NCBI RefSeq assembly: GCF_029227915.1
Contig: NC_079883.1
Span: 27,652,001-27,716,000, forward strand
Source: Hydractinia symbiolongicarpus
Lineage: Eukaryota; Cnidaria; Hydrozoa; Anthoathecata; Hydractiniidae
DNA length: 64,000 nt
Direction: 5' to 3'
Numbering within the stretch: the stretch's first letter is position 1; every line of letters begins with the position of its first letter. This document shows positions 1 to 14,700 of this stretch, piece by piece. The translations under genes and the position numbers were made by a program. Below the pieces are notes generated by a model that saw only the letters and a list, made by a program, of their open reading frames with translations, had not been told where the DNA came from and ran no database searches.

Positions 1-899
1 GTGTTAGAAATTTAGTGCAAAAATTGACGTAAAATGAACTGTTAAATTGATTGTTGTTGTTTTAACATGAATTATGACTCAAACTTTGTTTTTGCATTTC
101 TAATTTGACTAATTAGCCTAAAAATTTGCCAATTGGTTTTACACTCTGTTCTTTTTTATATATATTTTATGTAAACATAGAAGTACACAAGTAAAGTTAG
201 AAGCTACAAGAAGTTAATTCGAAAGTGAAGAGTGGAGCTAGAAGTAGTAAAGAAAAGTTAGAAGTAGAAAATGAAAGCTTGGGCTTAACGTAGATTTGGA
301 TTCACAAATAGTAAGAACTTTTTAGATATTTTTAGACGTTATGTTTTTATGTCGCTAGAGTTACGTGTCAGGCAGACTCGCATTTGCCAGGAAAAAGTCA
401 CTTAAGAGCTTCAAATTCTTTATATTTTACCGCGTTTTTTTTTACACTTTTTTGCATAATTAATGTTATCAAACAAATGTGCTAGCGAAACTTTTGGTTT
501 GTTGAACCTACTGCAAATGTCATAATTTTTATATTGCCATTGTTTCTCTTTATATGTGTTTTACTAAGCATAAATAGCTAGCTGGCGTCTTCCCAGTTTA
601 ACTATATTTAACTGGGTATCTGTCTTATCTAATGTTACCTTCAAGCTCCATATCTAAACCTAGCTAGCTAACTGATGATTAATGTTGTTATTCCTCTTTT
701 AGCTATTTATATCCACCTTAGTAGTCAAACTTAGGGATCTTATTTGAGCACGAATTATGATGTAACAAGCCACAAAATATTTCAAAGACTTATTGAACTT
801 TTAGGGTAGTGTGAGGAAAAATTTTATTTTAAGAGGAATGATTTTGTAAAACTAAAGTGTGTGCGTTAATTGGAGTAAGTTTTATTGTTTTGTTGTTGA
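1..899. other. Gene-free AT-rich stretch
   Basis: No open frame with domain content and no exon-like segment was seen on either strand. It contains T-rich runs and weak similarity to the repeat array that follows. Confidence 0.4.
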
Positions 900-2260
900 C
901 ATCCTGTTAAACTTCTGTAAGCTCGCATGTAAATTACAAGGTTATATATTTTTGCAAGGGTAGTGGTTGATATTTTTACAAAGTTTGTTGACATTTTTTG
1001 GGAAATTTACCTGGGTTTTTTACATTTGTGGTTAAAATTTCTCAGCAGAGAATAGTATGGTTGCCGATTATATTGTTTGTGTTGCAAACTGCTGTTTTTT
1101 AAATGTTGTGTAAACTTTTGTGGAAAAAGACCACATGCAAAATACTGAAAGAACAAATTTTTGTACAATTTGTGAGCTGAAGTTGGATTTTTTTTTATAT
1201 TTTGTTTTATAAACTTTTTTTAAGCTTTAAACTAACTGTAAGTAATGTAATTACGGGAATAAATATTTGGTGATGATAAAAAATTACTGAATGTTCAGAC
1301 TGAAACTGTTTAACTTTTGTGAGGGAGGACCATATGCAAGTATATATACTAAAAATAATAATTTGATATTTTACACTTTCCAAGTTGTATTTTTGTATGC
1401 ACTTAAATGACTGCTTTTTCTGAGTTGAATTTGATGGGTTTCATATCAATTTTGTGGAAGATTTTATGGGTGAAAACAATATAAAACATGCCAATTGAAC
1501 TGATTTTTGTTCATATTTTGATTTGCTCCTCATAAACCTTTGTGTTCTACATTTATTGTAAACTTTTGTGAGGAAGGACCATATATATGTATATATACAA
1601 TGTTTTCAAAATAATGATTTTTGTTGATTTGAAATCTACTCCTTGCTCATTGCTTTTTCGACATTTCAGTTTAAAATGTTTGGTAAAGTCAGTACGGATC
1701 ACGAGACAAAAAAATTGTTTTGTTAACCGGTTAATTTTTACATTTTGTGCATATTTTTGCGGGAGAGGATGGTATGCAACCGAATAAATGATTTTTCAAA
1801 GTTTAACTTTTTGTTTTTTGGTGTTTTGGGTTTGTTTAAGTTTGGCTTTTTTATGTTGTTCAGGTTGTATTGTTGTATAAGCATTTAGGGAAAAGACAAT
1901 GTTTAAAATGCATAAAGAACTTATTTCATAGATCTGTGCTTACTGTTGCAAGCCTTTCTTTTCGACATTTTAAAGATTAAAATATTGAAGGTTTTCAACA
2001 TAATCACATAATAAGATGTATACATATTTGAGATGTGTTATTTCTGACATTATTATTATTGTTGTCGTAACTGTCTGGGTTGTGACTGTTAATGTTGTAA
2101 CTTTCTACTAACTAGATTTTACACCTTGCACGCCGTTGTTTTTCATATTTTGTCTGACGTTTTGTTGGGAGGATTTCATGCGATTTGACATTTGATATTT
2201 TGTGTTAGATTTTAAGAACTTTTTTGTTAAATTATGACTTCTTTCTTTTTATGCATTTTC
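900..2260 (+). repeat. Degenerate ~100-250 bp tandem repeat array, forward orientation
   Basis: AT-rich, gene-free DNA in which a recognisable core recurs: TAAACTTTTGTGAGGAAGGA followed by CCATATGCAA-like sequence (near 1110, 1312, 1557, 1740), with T-rich spacers that repeat phrases such as CTGATTTTTGTT. Copies are diverged and spacing varies. The same core appears in reverse complement at about 23560-24960. No protein-coding signal supports the short reading frames inside it. It could be an old satellite or the internal repeats of a mobile element. Confidence 0.55.
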
Positions 2261-2339
2261 AGATTATTTTTTTTAGTAAAAGGCATATTCAATATACTGA
2301 AATATTTGCTGATGTCATCAAAATTCAAATGACAGAACT

Positions 2340-2391
2340 TTTCAATTGTTTTTCTGCCTAAGTGGATTTTTCCACGGGCCTAATCTACTAG
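2340..2391 (+). mobile_element. 3' terminus of a Helitron-like element
   Basis: The stretch carries a GTGGATTTTTCCAC hairpin about a dozen bases before a terminal CTAG (2388-2391), the layout of a Helitron 3' end. The element to its left cannot be delimited. Confidence 0.5.
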
Positions 2392-3017
2392 TCTATATAA
2401 TAATACGCCAGTTCTGTCTGTGACTTTTGCAAAGTGGATAAAATTTCTTTGACAAAGTCCATAAAACATCGCCTATAAATTTGTTCTGTAAATTAGCAAA
2501 CTTTGACGTTAAAGCAATATTGACGTCAAAGGAAAGTATATTAAGATTAGTGAAGCCATTGCATTGCACTTTTAAATTTTTCAAACCTGGGTCACCGAAT
2601 CCGTTTCGGAATGGACGGGTTAATGACGTCATCAAAACCTTCAAATCCTAATATCTCTGCAACCGTTCGTCAAAAGTGCATGATCCTATACATTTTCTTG
2701 ATCAGCGTTTCAAGATCTATACGATGAAGACATTAGATATATAAAATTCTGGAAAATTTGTGTTTTTGCGGGTCTTTGCTGACGTCAGCAAAATTTTCAA
2801 ACCCTTATATTTCCTTATACGTTCGTCGAAAACCCATGATCCCATACATTTTTCTCATCAGCATGTTAACCTCTACACATTACAGGCAACGAATATACTA
2901 AACTTTGCTAATTTTTTTTTGTATCTGCACTTCTGACGTCTGCAAAAAATCTAAAACAACCTATTTTTTTATTGTCCTTTTGCCTAAGTGGATTTTTCCA
3001 CGGGCCTTATCGACTAG
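2392..3017 (+). mobile_element. Non-autonomous Helitron-like element, copy 1
   Basis: It starts with TCTATATAATAATAC right after the previous CTAG, and ends with the GTGGATTTTTCCAC hairpin followed by CGACTAG (CTAG at 3014-3017). It has no inverted repeats at its ends and no target-site duplication, as expected of Helitrons (5' TC, 3' hairpin plus CTRR). The interior shares blocks with the next copy, for example GCTGACGTCAGCAAAATTTT and CATTTTCTTGATCAGCGTTT. No Rep/helicase coding is present, so it would depend on a helper element. Confidence 0.6.
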
Positions 3018-3749
3018 TCTCTTATAATAATACAGGGACTGTGTCTGTTTGTAACAGGCAAAGTGGATATCGTCATTTTACTTTGATGTCGCCGAAAAAC
3101 TTATGTCTAATATGTTAAATTTTATGACGTTATGGCGCGACGTCAATAACACTACTTTAACGTTAATATCCTATACTAAATTACTGAAGCCATTACAGCG
3201 CACCTAAAACTTTGAGGCTAAATAACTTGGAAACGAGGTGGTGACGTCAATGATCTTTCACTGAGTGGGTAACTAGGAACCACCTAGGACCAATTTGGGT
3301 AAGTTTCCCAAACATGGGTCCCCAAATCCGTTTCGGAATGGACGGGCTGATGACGTCATCAATAAATCTTCAAACCTTAATATCTCTGCAACCGTTTGTC
3401 AAAGATACATGGTCCTATACATTTTCTTGATCAGCGTTTCGAGATCTATAAGATGAAGGCAACGGGTATACAAATTTCAAAAGAAAATTTTGTTGTTGCT
3501 TTATTAGGGACTTTGCTGACGTCAGCAAAATTTTTAAACCTTTATATCTCATTAACCATTCATCAAAAGCACGTGATTACATACATTTTCTTGATCAGCG
3601 CTTTAAGCTCTACACAATAGAGGCAACGTAAAAACCAGGTTCTATTTTTTTTTTGCAGATGGGTTACTGATGTCATCAAAATTTAAATGATGCTTCCTTT
3701 TTATTTTTATCTTGCCTCAGTGGATTTTTCCACGGGCACTGTCGACTAG
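3018..3749 (+). mobile_element. Non-autonomous Helitron-like element, copy 2
   Basis: It begins TCTCTTATAATAATAC immediately after the CTAG of copy 1 and ends with the same stem-loop and CGACTAG (CTAG at 3746-3749). Its interior matches copy 1 in order but is diverged and longer. The head-to-tail contact without spacer is the notable point. Short open frames inside it are not credible genes. Confidence 0.6.
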
Positions 3750-4504
3750 TATCTATATAACCAATCTTACATTTAAAAAATCATCAAAATTAAATAATTG
3801 TAGGTTTTGGAGTGCGAACCCAAAAAGTTACCTAATTCCAACTTTTTTACCTGCAGCCTAAAATCTGCTCACATGTAATAACGAAAAAAATGAATATCAA
3901 AAAAATTATGGGAAGTTGTAAGGAAGTTCAATATTTTTGAGACTTTTTGATCAGTCTTTTACATTTTGTCGACACATTACGTGAGAAATGGCATTTCATT
4001 GCCATGAAGGTATACACATGTAATGTTAACACCAGAATCTAAAAACTGATGTTTCCAACCTCGTATCGAATATTTTGATCCCATTTGTATATTTGATAGG
4101 TTATGGAGTTTTAGATGACAAAAATTAAATTTAAATTTTCCCTGATAATAATAGCCTAGGTTGTGAGGCTTTCATAAAACTTAAATAAATACTCAAGATA
4201 AATATAGGCCCCACAAATAAAAGAGAAGTACTTTTTTCTTTTGAAAGCAACACACACGGAAGAACCTCGTTTCCAGAGCGTCTTGTATCTTTTCTAACAT
4301 CCGGACAGCGATCGCCGTTGACATCGAATTGCGTTAATGCTCCTTAAAAGTAAATTATCTCTAAAACAGTTTCTTTATAGAGTTTGCGGTATCGAATCTT
4401 TTATCTTGCTTGTGATTTCTTTTAATTTTTTATTAGTTATATTTTTGCTTCGCTATGTTTATAATCATGTTAGTTCAAGTAAAAAACTTCATTTTTTTTT
4501 TCAG
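3750..4504. other. Gene-free stretch and probable 5' flank of the CMPK2-like gene
   Basis: No domain-bearing frame was seen. Around 4250-4340 the base composition is less AT-rich and could be a 5' untranslated exon. A T-rich tract ending in CAG at 4504 is a good splice acceptor just before the first recognised coding exon, so an upstream exon may exist that I cannot identify. Confidence 0.35.
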
Positions 4505-6138
<1,634 letters not shown>

Positions 6139-7056
6139 GTGGATGTAATTTCTTCTGAGGCTTCGATATTCGAGCAAAAAAAAAAAAGATCTTTAAGAGA
6201 TCTAGAACAGTTTTGTTACCTACGTAAATCTTTTTATGTTATTTTAATTTTAAGGTGAACACATGGAGGGTTACAATAGTCTGTAGGTGTCTGTAGCTAC
6301 ATCTAAGTTTCCCTGTAGTTTATTTTAATTTTGTTAAAAAAATTGTTTCGTAATTATATAAAATGATGATTCGGATGTGCAACTTTGAGGTTTACAGGAT
6401 GTAAAGTATTATGCTGAATTACTTATTTGAAACAGTCTAAATAGAATGAACTGCTGATGAAAAATGTTTATTGTTAGAGAAAATTTAACCTTTAGCACTA
6501 GAAACTATTAATAAATTTAATCATTTTGGAGAAAAATTCTTTTTTTTAATCCTCAAACCCTCCTACAAACACCCGCATTTCGTACGGTGTGTGTAGAATA
6601 TTGACACTCACGAAAAAAAATCCGGTTTGCGCTTAAACTAATATATTCACTATAAATGGCGAAAGTAATTCTTTTTTGCATAATTTACCTTATCGGCCCT
6701 TTTAACGCCGCCCACAACCCTTTCAGCGTTTTTCACCTCAAGGTAAACGCAAAGATTCCGGCCACGAGGTTATACCTATTTTTAGCAAAACTTGCTTTTT
6801 TGTATTTTAGGTAACTTTATTTGCGAAAATAAAGTCTTGCGAAATATTGTTGATAAAAAAAATCAGCAACTTTTGCGATTTCTATCAGATTGCTCCATGC
6901 AATCCGATTCACAATTTCGCTTGAATTGTCTTACTAGCGAAATACAACCTCCTACTATCTAAAAATGACAGTGACTCACACCCTACTCTCGAAAAATTCT
7001 TAAAATCTTTCTATACAGACACTTCCTCATCAAAAGCGTAGTGTAGTCTCACACAG
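6139..7056. other. 3' untranslated region and gene-free spacer
   Basis: The CMPK2-like 3' end lies here (candidate AATAAA 6510-6515). Beyond it there is AT-rich sequence with GCGAAA/TTTCGC-rich patches (about 6780-6950) of a kind that recurs at 23130-23200 and 26040-26170. No coding signal was seen. Confidence 0.35.
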
Positions 7057-7184
7057 TCTCTTTAATAATAGCCGTATTCCGTCTGTCGGTTCGTGCGTCT
7101 CTTTGTCTTTTTGTTACGGAAACACAAAATGCGATATATAAAGGACGAGTGACCCTGTGGATTTTTCCACGGGTTAACGACTAG
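7057..7184 (+). mobile_element. Short Helitron-like remnant
   Basis: The 5' end, TCTCTTTAATAATAG..CCGTCTGT, resembles the starts at 2392 and 3018. The 3' end has the GTGGATTTTTCCAC hairpin, then GGGTTAACGACTAG (CTAG at 7181-7184). At 128 bp it looks like an internally deleted family member. Confidence 0.5.
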
Positions 7185-8061
7185 TATGCTTATAATACCT
7201 TTTATTTCATTCGCAACGCTTACAATACGCTTAAAGGGAAGCTGAGGTATAAAATGATATCGGACTTATATTATAGAGCTTAAAAATTTAATTATGTTGC
7301 ATAAATTATGATGTCATAAGAGATGTGCATTTAAACTTTATTAATGCATAAATATTATAAAGTTAAATTGATTAACATATTCTTTTGCCAAAATGACACT
7401 CCTTTTCTCGTTCCAGGCCTGTTAGTTTTTTCCCAATGACCCAATAACTCTGGATCTGCAACTTGATTTTCGAACATTTAAAGTATGTACGCATATATGG
7501 AAAATAATTATGTATGTAGACTTGCTATTTCCATCTATGTTTCAAGAGACTTTATATGCTGGCCCGATGTTTACCTCCCCCCCCCCCTACAAAGGTAATT
7601 AAAACGCCCAAAAGCACCCAAAAAATAAGTACAAGTTTTTTTCCATCTATATTTTGCATTTAACATAAAAAATTTTTTTATGTCAACTGAGTATCCATAA
7701 TGGTGCATTAAAACTCTAATTTTATTTTGCAACAAGTACTTTTTTGCATTTTTAGGCCACCATTATGGACTACAAGTTTTTTCCAGAGATATAATTTCTT
7801 GTGTTTTGACGTTGATTAATTAAGTATTTTGAATTTGGAAATTTTCAGAGCTGCTTCTTGAGTAGTTTTTAAAGTATAACATCCTGAACTATGCACTGTT
7901 TTCATTTTTGCTCCCCTAAGTTCAGAATTTGTTGCTCGTAGGCATAACTTAAATATTAACATCTCTCGAACGAAATAAGACAATTAGCTAAGATTTTCAA
8001 GGTTATCTTCACTTACCCATAGTGTCATATAAACAAAATCTGACAGGGAATCATTCTGAAA
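7185..8061. other. Gene-free repeat-rich spacer
   Basis: It contains a C13-class homopolymer near 7577 and a segment (7425-7510, ACTCTGGATCTGCA..ACGCATATATGG) that resembles 62095-62165 inside the ERO1 gene, suggesting another dispersed element. No coding signal. Confidence 0.35.
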
Positions 8062-8293
8062 ATCCGTTAATTTGGTACGGAATGACCCAGAACTAATCCG
8101 TGGGTCCGTGCTCTACCTACGACAACTCCCTTGAACATCCAACAGTCCACACAGTATATACCACACCTCACATGGCTTTTGTTAACCCGGGGTTATGGTA
8201 ACATTCACTCGTCCATATTGAATCGCCGCTAATGGAAATCGAACCTAGGTTTCCTGCCCAAATGCGAGAGTTATGACCATAAGTTACGGTGCC
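8062..8293 (-). mobile_element. tRNA-headed SINE, minus strand
   Basis: Read on the minus strand from 8293, the sequence opens with a tRNA-like head carrying a good Pol III B box, GGTTCGATTTCC (plus positions 8234-8245). A body follows whose core (plus 8205-8227) is shared with the SINE copy at 29761-30107. The A box is weak. It does not fold convincingly as a functional tRNA. The lower boundary is approximate. Confidence 0.5.
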
Positions 8294-8529
8294 AAAAGTA
8301 TGTAAGTGTAGCATTTATTAGAAAATGGACAAAAGGGTCAAGAGAAAAAGGCAGATATTATTCAGCTTTACGTCCAGCCTGCATTTTTGTTCCTAGAGCT
8401 TTTTGAGATAAACCTGAATATTTTCGAGGTTTATCTCCAAAGAGCTTCTGGGGTGTCCAGCCTTGACCCTTGTTGGTAAACGACGTCACGTTTTTAAAGG
8501 GCAGTTGGCTGAGCCGCGGGGCTTTCTGG

Positions 8530-8770
8530 TTTGTTTATAAAAACAAACGCCATCTTTAATTTTTGATCACTGATATCAGGCACGCATTGCTGTTGTGCAT
8601 TTGCAGGGAGCTCAGGTCCAGGTAAATAAACAGATATTTTTTAAACTTGCTAGCCTTGCTACTAGCCATGTCAAATATATCTATCTATATAAAAGCGTGA
8701 TCTTAAATTTTTTTTCAGCTGGGAACTGCCTATAAAGTTGTTTTATTTTCAGTGTTTTTAATAAACAACC
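8530..8770 (+). promoter_or_regulatory. Probable promoter and spliced 5' leader of glycogen phosphorylase
   Basis: A TATA-like TTTATAAAAA lies at about 8534-8543. A likely noncoding exon ends at the donor CAG|GTAAAT (donor at 8622), and a good acceptor TTTTCAG precedes the ATG at 8771 by about 20 bases. No RNA evidence is available, so the start site and leader intron are inference. Confidence 0.35.
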
Positions 8771-11700
8771 ATGGGCGAAAGACCACTAACTGACAAAGAA
8801 AAGCGCAGACAAATCTCTGTTGGTCGAATTCCAGTTTTGGAAAATGTCAAGCATATTAAGGAGGCCTTTAACAGACATCTTCATTACACTGTTGTAAAGG
8901 ACAGAAATGTTGCTACAAACTATGATTATTACGAAGCTCTTGTGCACACAGTTAGGGATAAACTTTGCAGCCGTTGGATTAGGACTCAGCAACAATATTA
9001 CCAAAAGGATCCCAAGGTAGGTCTGCAGAATATCTTATCTATTAGAAAAACAGGTTTGAACAAACACTTTAGTTGTCACAGAACACATTCATCAGATGTA
9101 TGTTTTCATTTTAACCCATTAATAACCTTTTCTGTAGCTAAGTAAATCAAAAAGTATGGCATAACAGCCAATCTAATTCAAATGTTTTTACGTCTGAAAA
9201 AATTGCTGATATGATATATCTATTATTTACCTGCCTGCTTAGTTGACACGTGGACTAGAAAGGGTGCATTACAATTTCATTCCCCAGCTGTTGTAATAAA
9301 ATTTACAACCAACACCTGGGTTGGTGGTGTAGGGAAAAACATTTAAAATTTGGCTGTCTGGAATGTTAAGAAATGCATTTCCTCACACTTAAATCACCAT
9401 TTTACTGTGTAAGGATTATTGCAAAGTGGTGTTGACATTGTACGATTATTTAAAAACATTGGTTTGGTTACGGATTGGGTTTTTCGTGGGTTGAGATCAA
9501 AGGTTATCCCGGGTCTAACATTAATACTTATTATGAAAAAAGATCTGGGAGGAAAGGTGGAATTTAGGTAGATCAGAAAAAAATTGTAAAGATCTTGGAT
9601 GAAGGAGGAAGTTGCAAAAATAGGGGAAAATGGTGTGTGACTTTAATAATATTCTTTTGCAAGGCTTAAAAAGTGTGTGTAATACCTTGCAGCACCTATT
9701 AAAATGATGGCCAATCAATGGTCATTAAAAGACGAAATTTGACATTAGTCTAGGTTGCAAAAACAGATGTTTAAATTGACAAGCAACTAATCATGTCTTT
9801 TAGAAGGAGAACTTTTAACCCTTTAAAGTTTTTTTCCAATAATTAGATTATCTGAGCTATATGCATGCGGAAGAACCTTGCATCCAAATTGGCCTAAAAG
9901 AAAAATACAACATTTGATTAGATCAACATTCTTTCTTTTACCTTTATGCTGCACTGCCTAAATGCAAGTGCAGCACAACAAATAAAAGCTTTTATGAGGA
10001 GTGACTAGACATGAGCTATAATTTATTTAAAGGATATTTTTGTTGAGACTACGATATTTATTTCCAATCTGTTTAGTATAACATCTTTTTATTTTAACAC
10101 TTTAGAGAGTATATTACTTATCTTTGGAATATTACCTGGGACGAAGCTTGACAAATATGATGATAAATCTGGGCATTCACAATGAATGTGATGAAGCAAT
10201 GTATCAGGTAAAAAGAATCTTCAGGTTTTTTTACCTAATAATGTGCTTGGATTATTATTATTTCTATTATGAACTGTAAATAACAAACATCTAACCTCAT
10301 CCTAAAGCCTGTTGAATTTGTCTTAAGACAATTAAGTTCATCTAGAACTAGGTTTGACAACTTTAGAATTTTGGTGAAAATGCATTAAAAGCTGCACTTT
10401 GTTTAAAATGGCAGCTAAACAACTACTTTGTTCTAAAAAATGCACAAATAATGGTATCTAGTGTATCTATAACGGGTGCAAATATCACTTCTGGTTGCCT
10501 TTGTGTAATGATAGAATTCCACATAGAATTACACAAAATGAATCATCACAAAGAATCATTGTTCAAAATTCCAGAAAAGCTGTTGATTTTCCATTTGTTC
10601 TATGTTTTTTTTGTTTTGATTGTAAAATCAAGTTAAAATTGAAATTTTTTTAGTTCTGTTTTTTATAAGTTTACTGCTATAACATGTATCAAATTTCTTT
10701 AGAAAGAGGAACTAACTTGCACTTTTTCACATAGGTTTATTGTGTAATTAGTTTGTGGCTGTAATGAGTATTAGAAAATGATTTTGATAAATTTAAATAA
10801 GTGATAATGTCCATATTAAAGTGGTGATTGGATTTTTAATATATTTTATTAACTTTTACAAGTTGCAGTTTCGTGCTTTAACAAAAAATTAAATATTTTT
10901 AATATTAATATATTCCTTGAAAGTTTTTTATATAATAAAGTTCAGTTTTTGGAGAAAATAATTATATATTATGATTCTCTTTAAACTTTTGAAATTATTT
11001 ACTTTAAAACCATATGGCTCTTTGTAAATCTTTTCAACATGTAATAAGATCTTCAACATTAGATGTGATAAAATGATGTTATTAAATATTAATGCCAACA
11101 AAAAGTAAATTGCAAAAATAAATTGAGCATAACTTCCCAGTCATAGGGATTCCTAGCACACTATACAACAGCTTTTTTCTAAAAAGGGAGCAATGGCTAC
11201 TTGCATTTTTCTTTGCTCATGGTAATTTATCGTACTTGAACTAACATGTATGATGCTCTTATTGCACATTATTTAAGATAATATCTTTACTAATATATAG
11301 CTGTCTTCCGTCTGTCTTCCAACATATTTAAACATCCAAAATGAAAGTTTTATCTTATTAAAATAAAAGTTAAAATTTTTCAGGGAATGATTTAATTTAA
11401 AAAAGGAGTTAAATAAATTCTTTTTTTTTTTGCAATGTAATGTTTGAGCATATTTAAGCAAACACCTAATTAAAAATTGTGGTTGATCTTCTGCAAGTGA
11501 ATTTGTGCTCTGAGCCTCAAACTTAAAAGGGAACTCCAGTAAAAATCACTTTTTTCATTTTTGTTTTATACGTAATCGGAAAAGCATAAGAAATAAAAAA
11601 ACTTACTTTACTTGTTTTCCTTATTTAAAATTGTTGTATTAGCCTTTGCATATTCAATTTTTTTCTCATTAAAATAGACAGGCAAGATTTCATTTAGGAC

Positions 11701-14700
11701 TGGACCCGATTATAAATAATAACGTCACATCGTGCAGAAAGTTTGAGCGAGCGCAAAGAACATTCATGTTAAACTTTATAGTTTACATTTAAGTCGCTAA
11801 TTTTTGTATGTACTTTACCTTTAAATCTTTAAAAAATGGTTAGTTGATCTGCGTTTGGATGTACCAATCAATCAGAGAAGTGTAAACAAGTTAGTTTTCA
11901 CGGAATCCCTTCTTTAAAAAAGAAAGAACCTAAACAAACATAGCTAAAAAAAATACGTCGTGCAGATCTACCTAGCAGGCTTTTTCAGGAAAGGCCTGCC
12001 ATCGCACGCGCACACCTTGGCACACACCTAAATCATTTCAGGCGTGTGATTAATCGCATGCCTGAAAAGTAAATATTAAGTTTTCAAAATTGGATTTTAT
12101 AGGTAGATTACCTATAAAATCCATTTTGTAGCTTGTGATGGCAGCCCTTGAAAAACTTTTTGGAGACTCGTCAGACTGGTCGGACACTTTTAGATGTCAG
12201 AATTATTGAATAGTCCTGGTACTTTTAATCCACCAGAAAGCCTATTCATAGCCAACCTGACCATCCTAGCTAATTCACCGACTTAATTAAAAGAATTACG
12301 TAGACATAAATCTCTTTTGCCTTGCTCCTTCGCCGTGGGTAACCAGGTCTTACAGAAGAAATCCAGCCATTCGGGTCTTAACTAATGTGGAGGTGAACGC
12401 CGACGGAGCACGGATGAAGCAAGTCTGCAAATATGCACTTACAGGCGGAATAGACATTTTATCATGGATTTAATTGTAGATAATTTCTTTATTTGACAAA
12501 ACAATCGGAAACCATAGCAGGTGCCGTATAATTCTTTTTTCTGTATAAATTTTAGTTAAATGTAGCTGCACTTTCTGAATGAATTTTAAAGTTTTATATA
12601 AGCCACATGGATAAAGGTTTTTTTTAATTCGAAAACAAAGCATATTTTTGCCTATTTGCTTGTTATGAACTGAAAAATAATCAATAAATATAAAAGTGAC
12701 AGGATAGTTATGCATAATATTTCGGATATTTAGAAAAGGAATTAAGATTGAGAGAGTCGACCAGTAGACGCTCGATCATAGTGTTTGGGGTTCACAATTT
12801 AAAACGTCCCCCACTATTCTACCACAAAATAAACCATAAATTAACCTTGGAGCCCTTATCGTCATGGCATTCCATAGTATGGCGCGTGTAACATCACGTG
12901 CATTTTACATTGCACGCGTTACTTGATTTACATGTGCGAATCATCGTACACCTACTCAAACATTCCTGAAAAAGCCTGCCTAATGATTAAAGTTTTTATA
13001 TTTGTTCGTTGCACTTCACAGATGTTCTTTTAAAAGAGAACTGCAAGAAAAAAGTTTCATAAAATATTGCCAATTTGTAAAAATGCAATTTCAGCTAGTC
13101 AACGCAGTCGAAGATTCTTGTTTCTTCTTATTTCATTATTTGTTACCGATTATAGTTTGCATCCACACAGCACAACCAAATAATGTTTTGTACATTTTTA
13201 TATTAATTAGCAGAACATTATACCAATTTCCAAAACACTGATAAAAAAATTACGTTTTTTTCGTAGCACTTGTCAGTTTCTATTCTTTGTTTTTCATAAA
13301 GAAAGCTTTTTTGATGGAAGGGCCTGTCGGATTTATTCAGGAGGTAAATGTGCTCATTTTCTTAACATCATTTCATTGCAGCTACTTTCAATCTTTGTTA
13401 CTGTTTAGGCTGCATACAATGCAGATAACGCAGTTTCTAAAACAGCTTTGTTAAAACAAGCACTTGAAAATCAGTAGTTTCTGTAATGCTTGGCCTACAA
13501 TAATGATAGAGTAATTTTTATTTATACAATATTCATACCCCCATTTTACCAACTTATCACGACCCGAACATTATTCGATCTTTCAATCACGCATTTCAAT
13601 GGTTCTCCATCATTTTTTTGCATTTGTGTGCAAAAAAGCATGTGCGGAGGAAAGATTGCTGAACTGTGAAATAAAAATAAATTGACTTTTAAAGTAAGAA
13701 AGATATTTTACTGAAGCAAATGATAAGTTTTTTCACGAAAAGAATGTAAAAAAGCGATTAAATATATTTTTTATTTTGAACATGGCTTTGCGTCAGTCAA
13801 AAACACCTTTCTACATGGTTTTTAATTTCTTCATCGTGAGACACAAGAGGTTCGAAGTTGTATGGCTGTAGCTTTGTAAAGTCTTTTTCATGAAGAGAAT
13901 TATCCACTTCTAAGCTTTTTAAGTTATAATCTTCGTCATTATTACAAGACATCTTATCAATAAACAATGCAAACAGTAAGTAAACAAAACTTTTAGAAGG
14001 TGAGCTGCTGAGCTTACGGACTTTCTGCATGATGTGACGTATGCTTATTTATTGGAACCCTAGTCCTCTCGGCTTTATGCAACCTTGAAAATTATAACAC
14101 ATATAAGCCATATTAGAACACCGTCCTAAAAAACAAACCCTATTGAACAATCCTAGAAAGAAGGTTTTTAAAAATTCTTTGTCACTTCTTCGTGTTTTTC
14201 CTGTAAGATTGGATTAAATTGGTGTTTTCTAAGTACTGGCTTATAATCAACTACATTTACCCTTTTATTTTTAAATCAGCTGTATACAACTGCTTCGTAA
14301 AACTATTTTTAACATTATCCTTGAAGGCCACAAATTTAATTAAAAGGGCTGCAAAACAAGCTGTTGATTTTTGACTTTACTGACCTACATGAAAGTCTAG
14401 CTCATAATTGGAGGAAAGTTCATGAGCAATGAGGACAAAACAACATCTTAGATCATCCTGGATATCGTATTTGACACTCAAATATAACTAAAAATGACAA
14501 GTGCTTTACAAATATTTTATATCCACAATTTATATTGTATAAACTCTTACCTTGCTTTAAAGTCAAGTTTTGTGCAAATTTTCTTAGTTCTGCACAAAAA
14601 CAAACGATAATTACCAGTTGAGGCAACAAAATCACTTTAAAATCTTTTTACAGGTATTAATTACTTTCTGAAGGCTATTTAGTATAACGTTTTTAATAAA

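Noticed and set aside
43-4330. Scattered short frames of 60-90 codons on both strands
   Set aside because: They are low-complexity, overlap repeats and Helitron-like sequence, and lack splice partners or family resemblance.
8238-8293. A possible tRNA gene on the minus strand
   Set aside because: The B box is good, but I cannot form a proper acceptor stem and anticodon arm, and the following body matches a SINE copy elsewhere.
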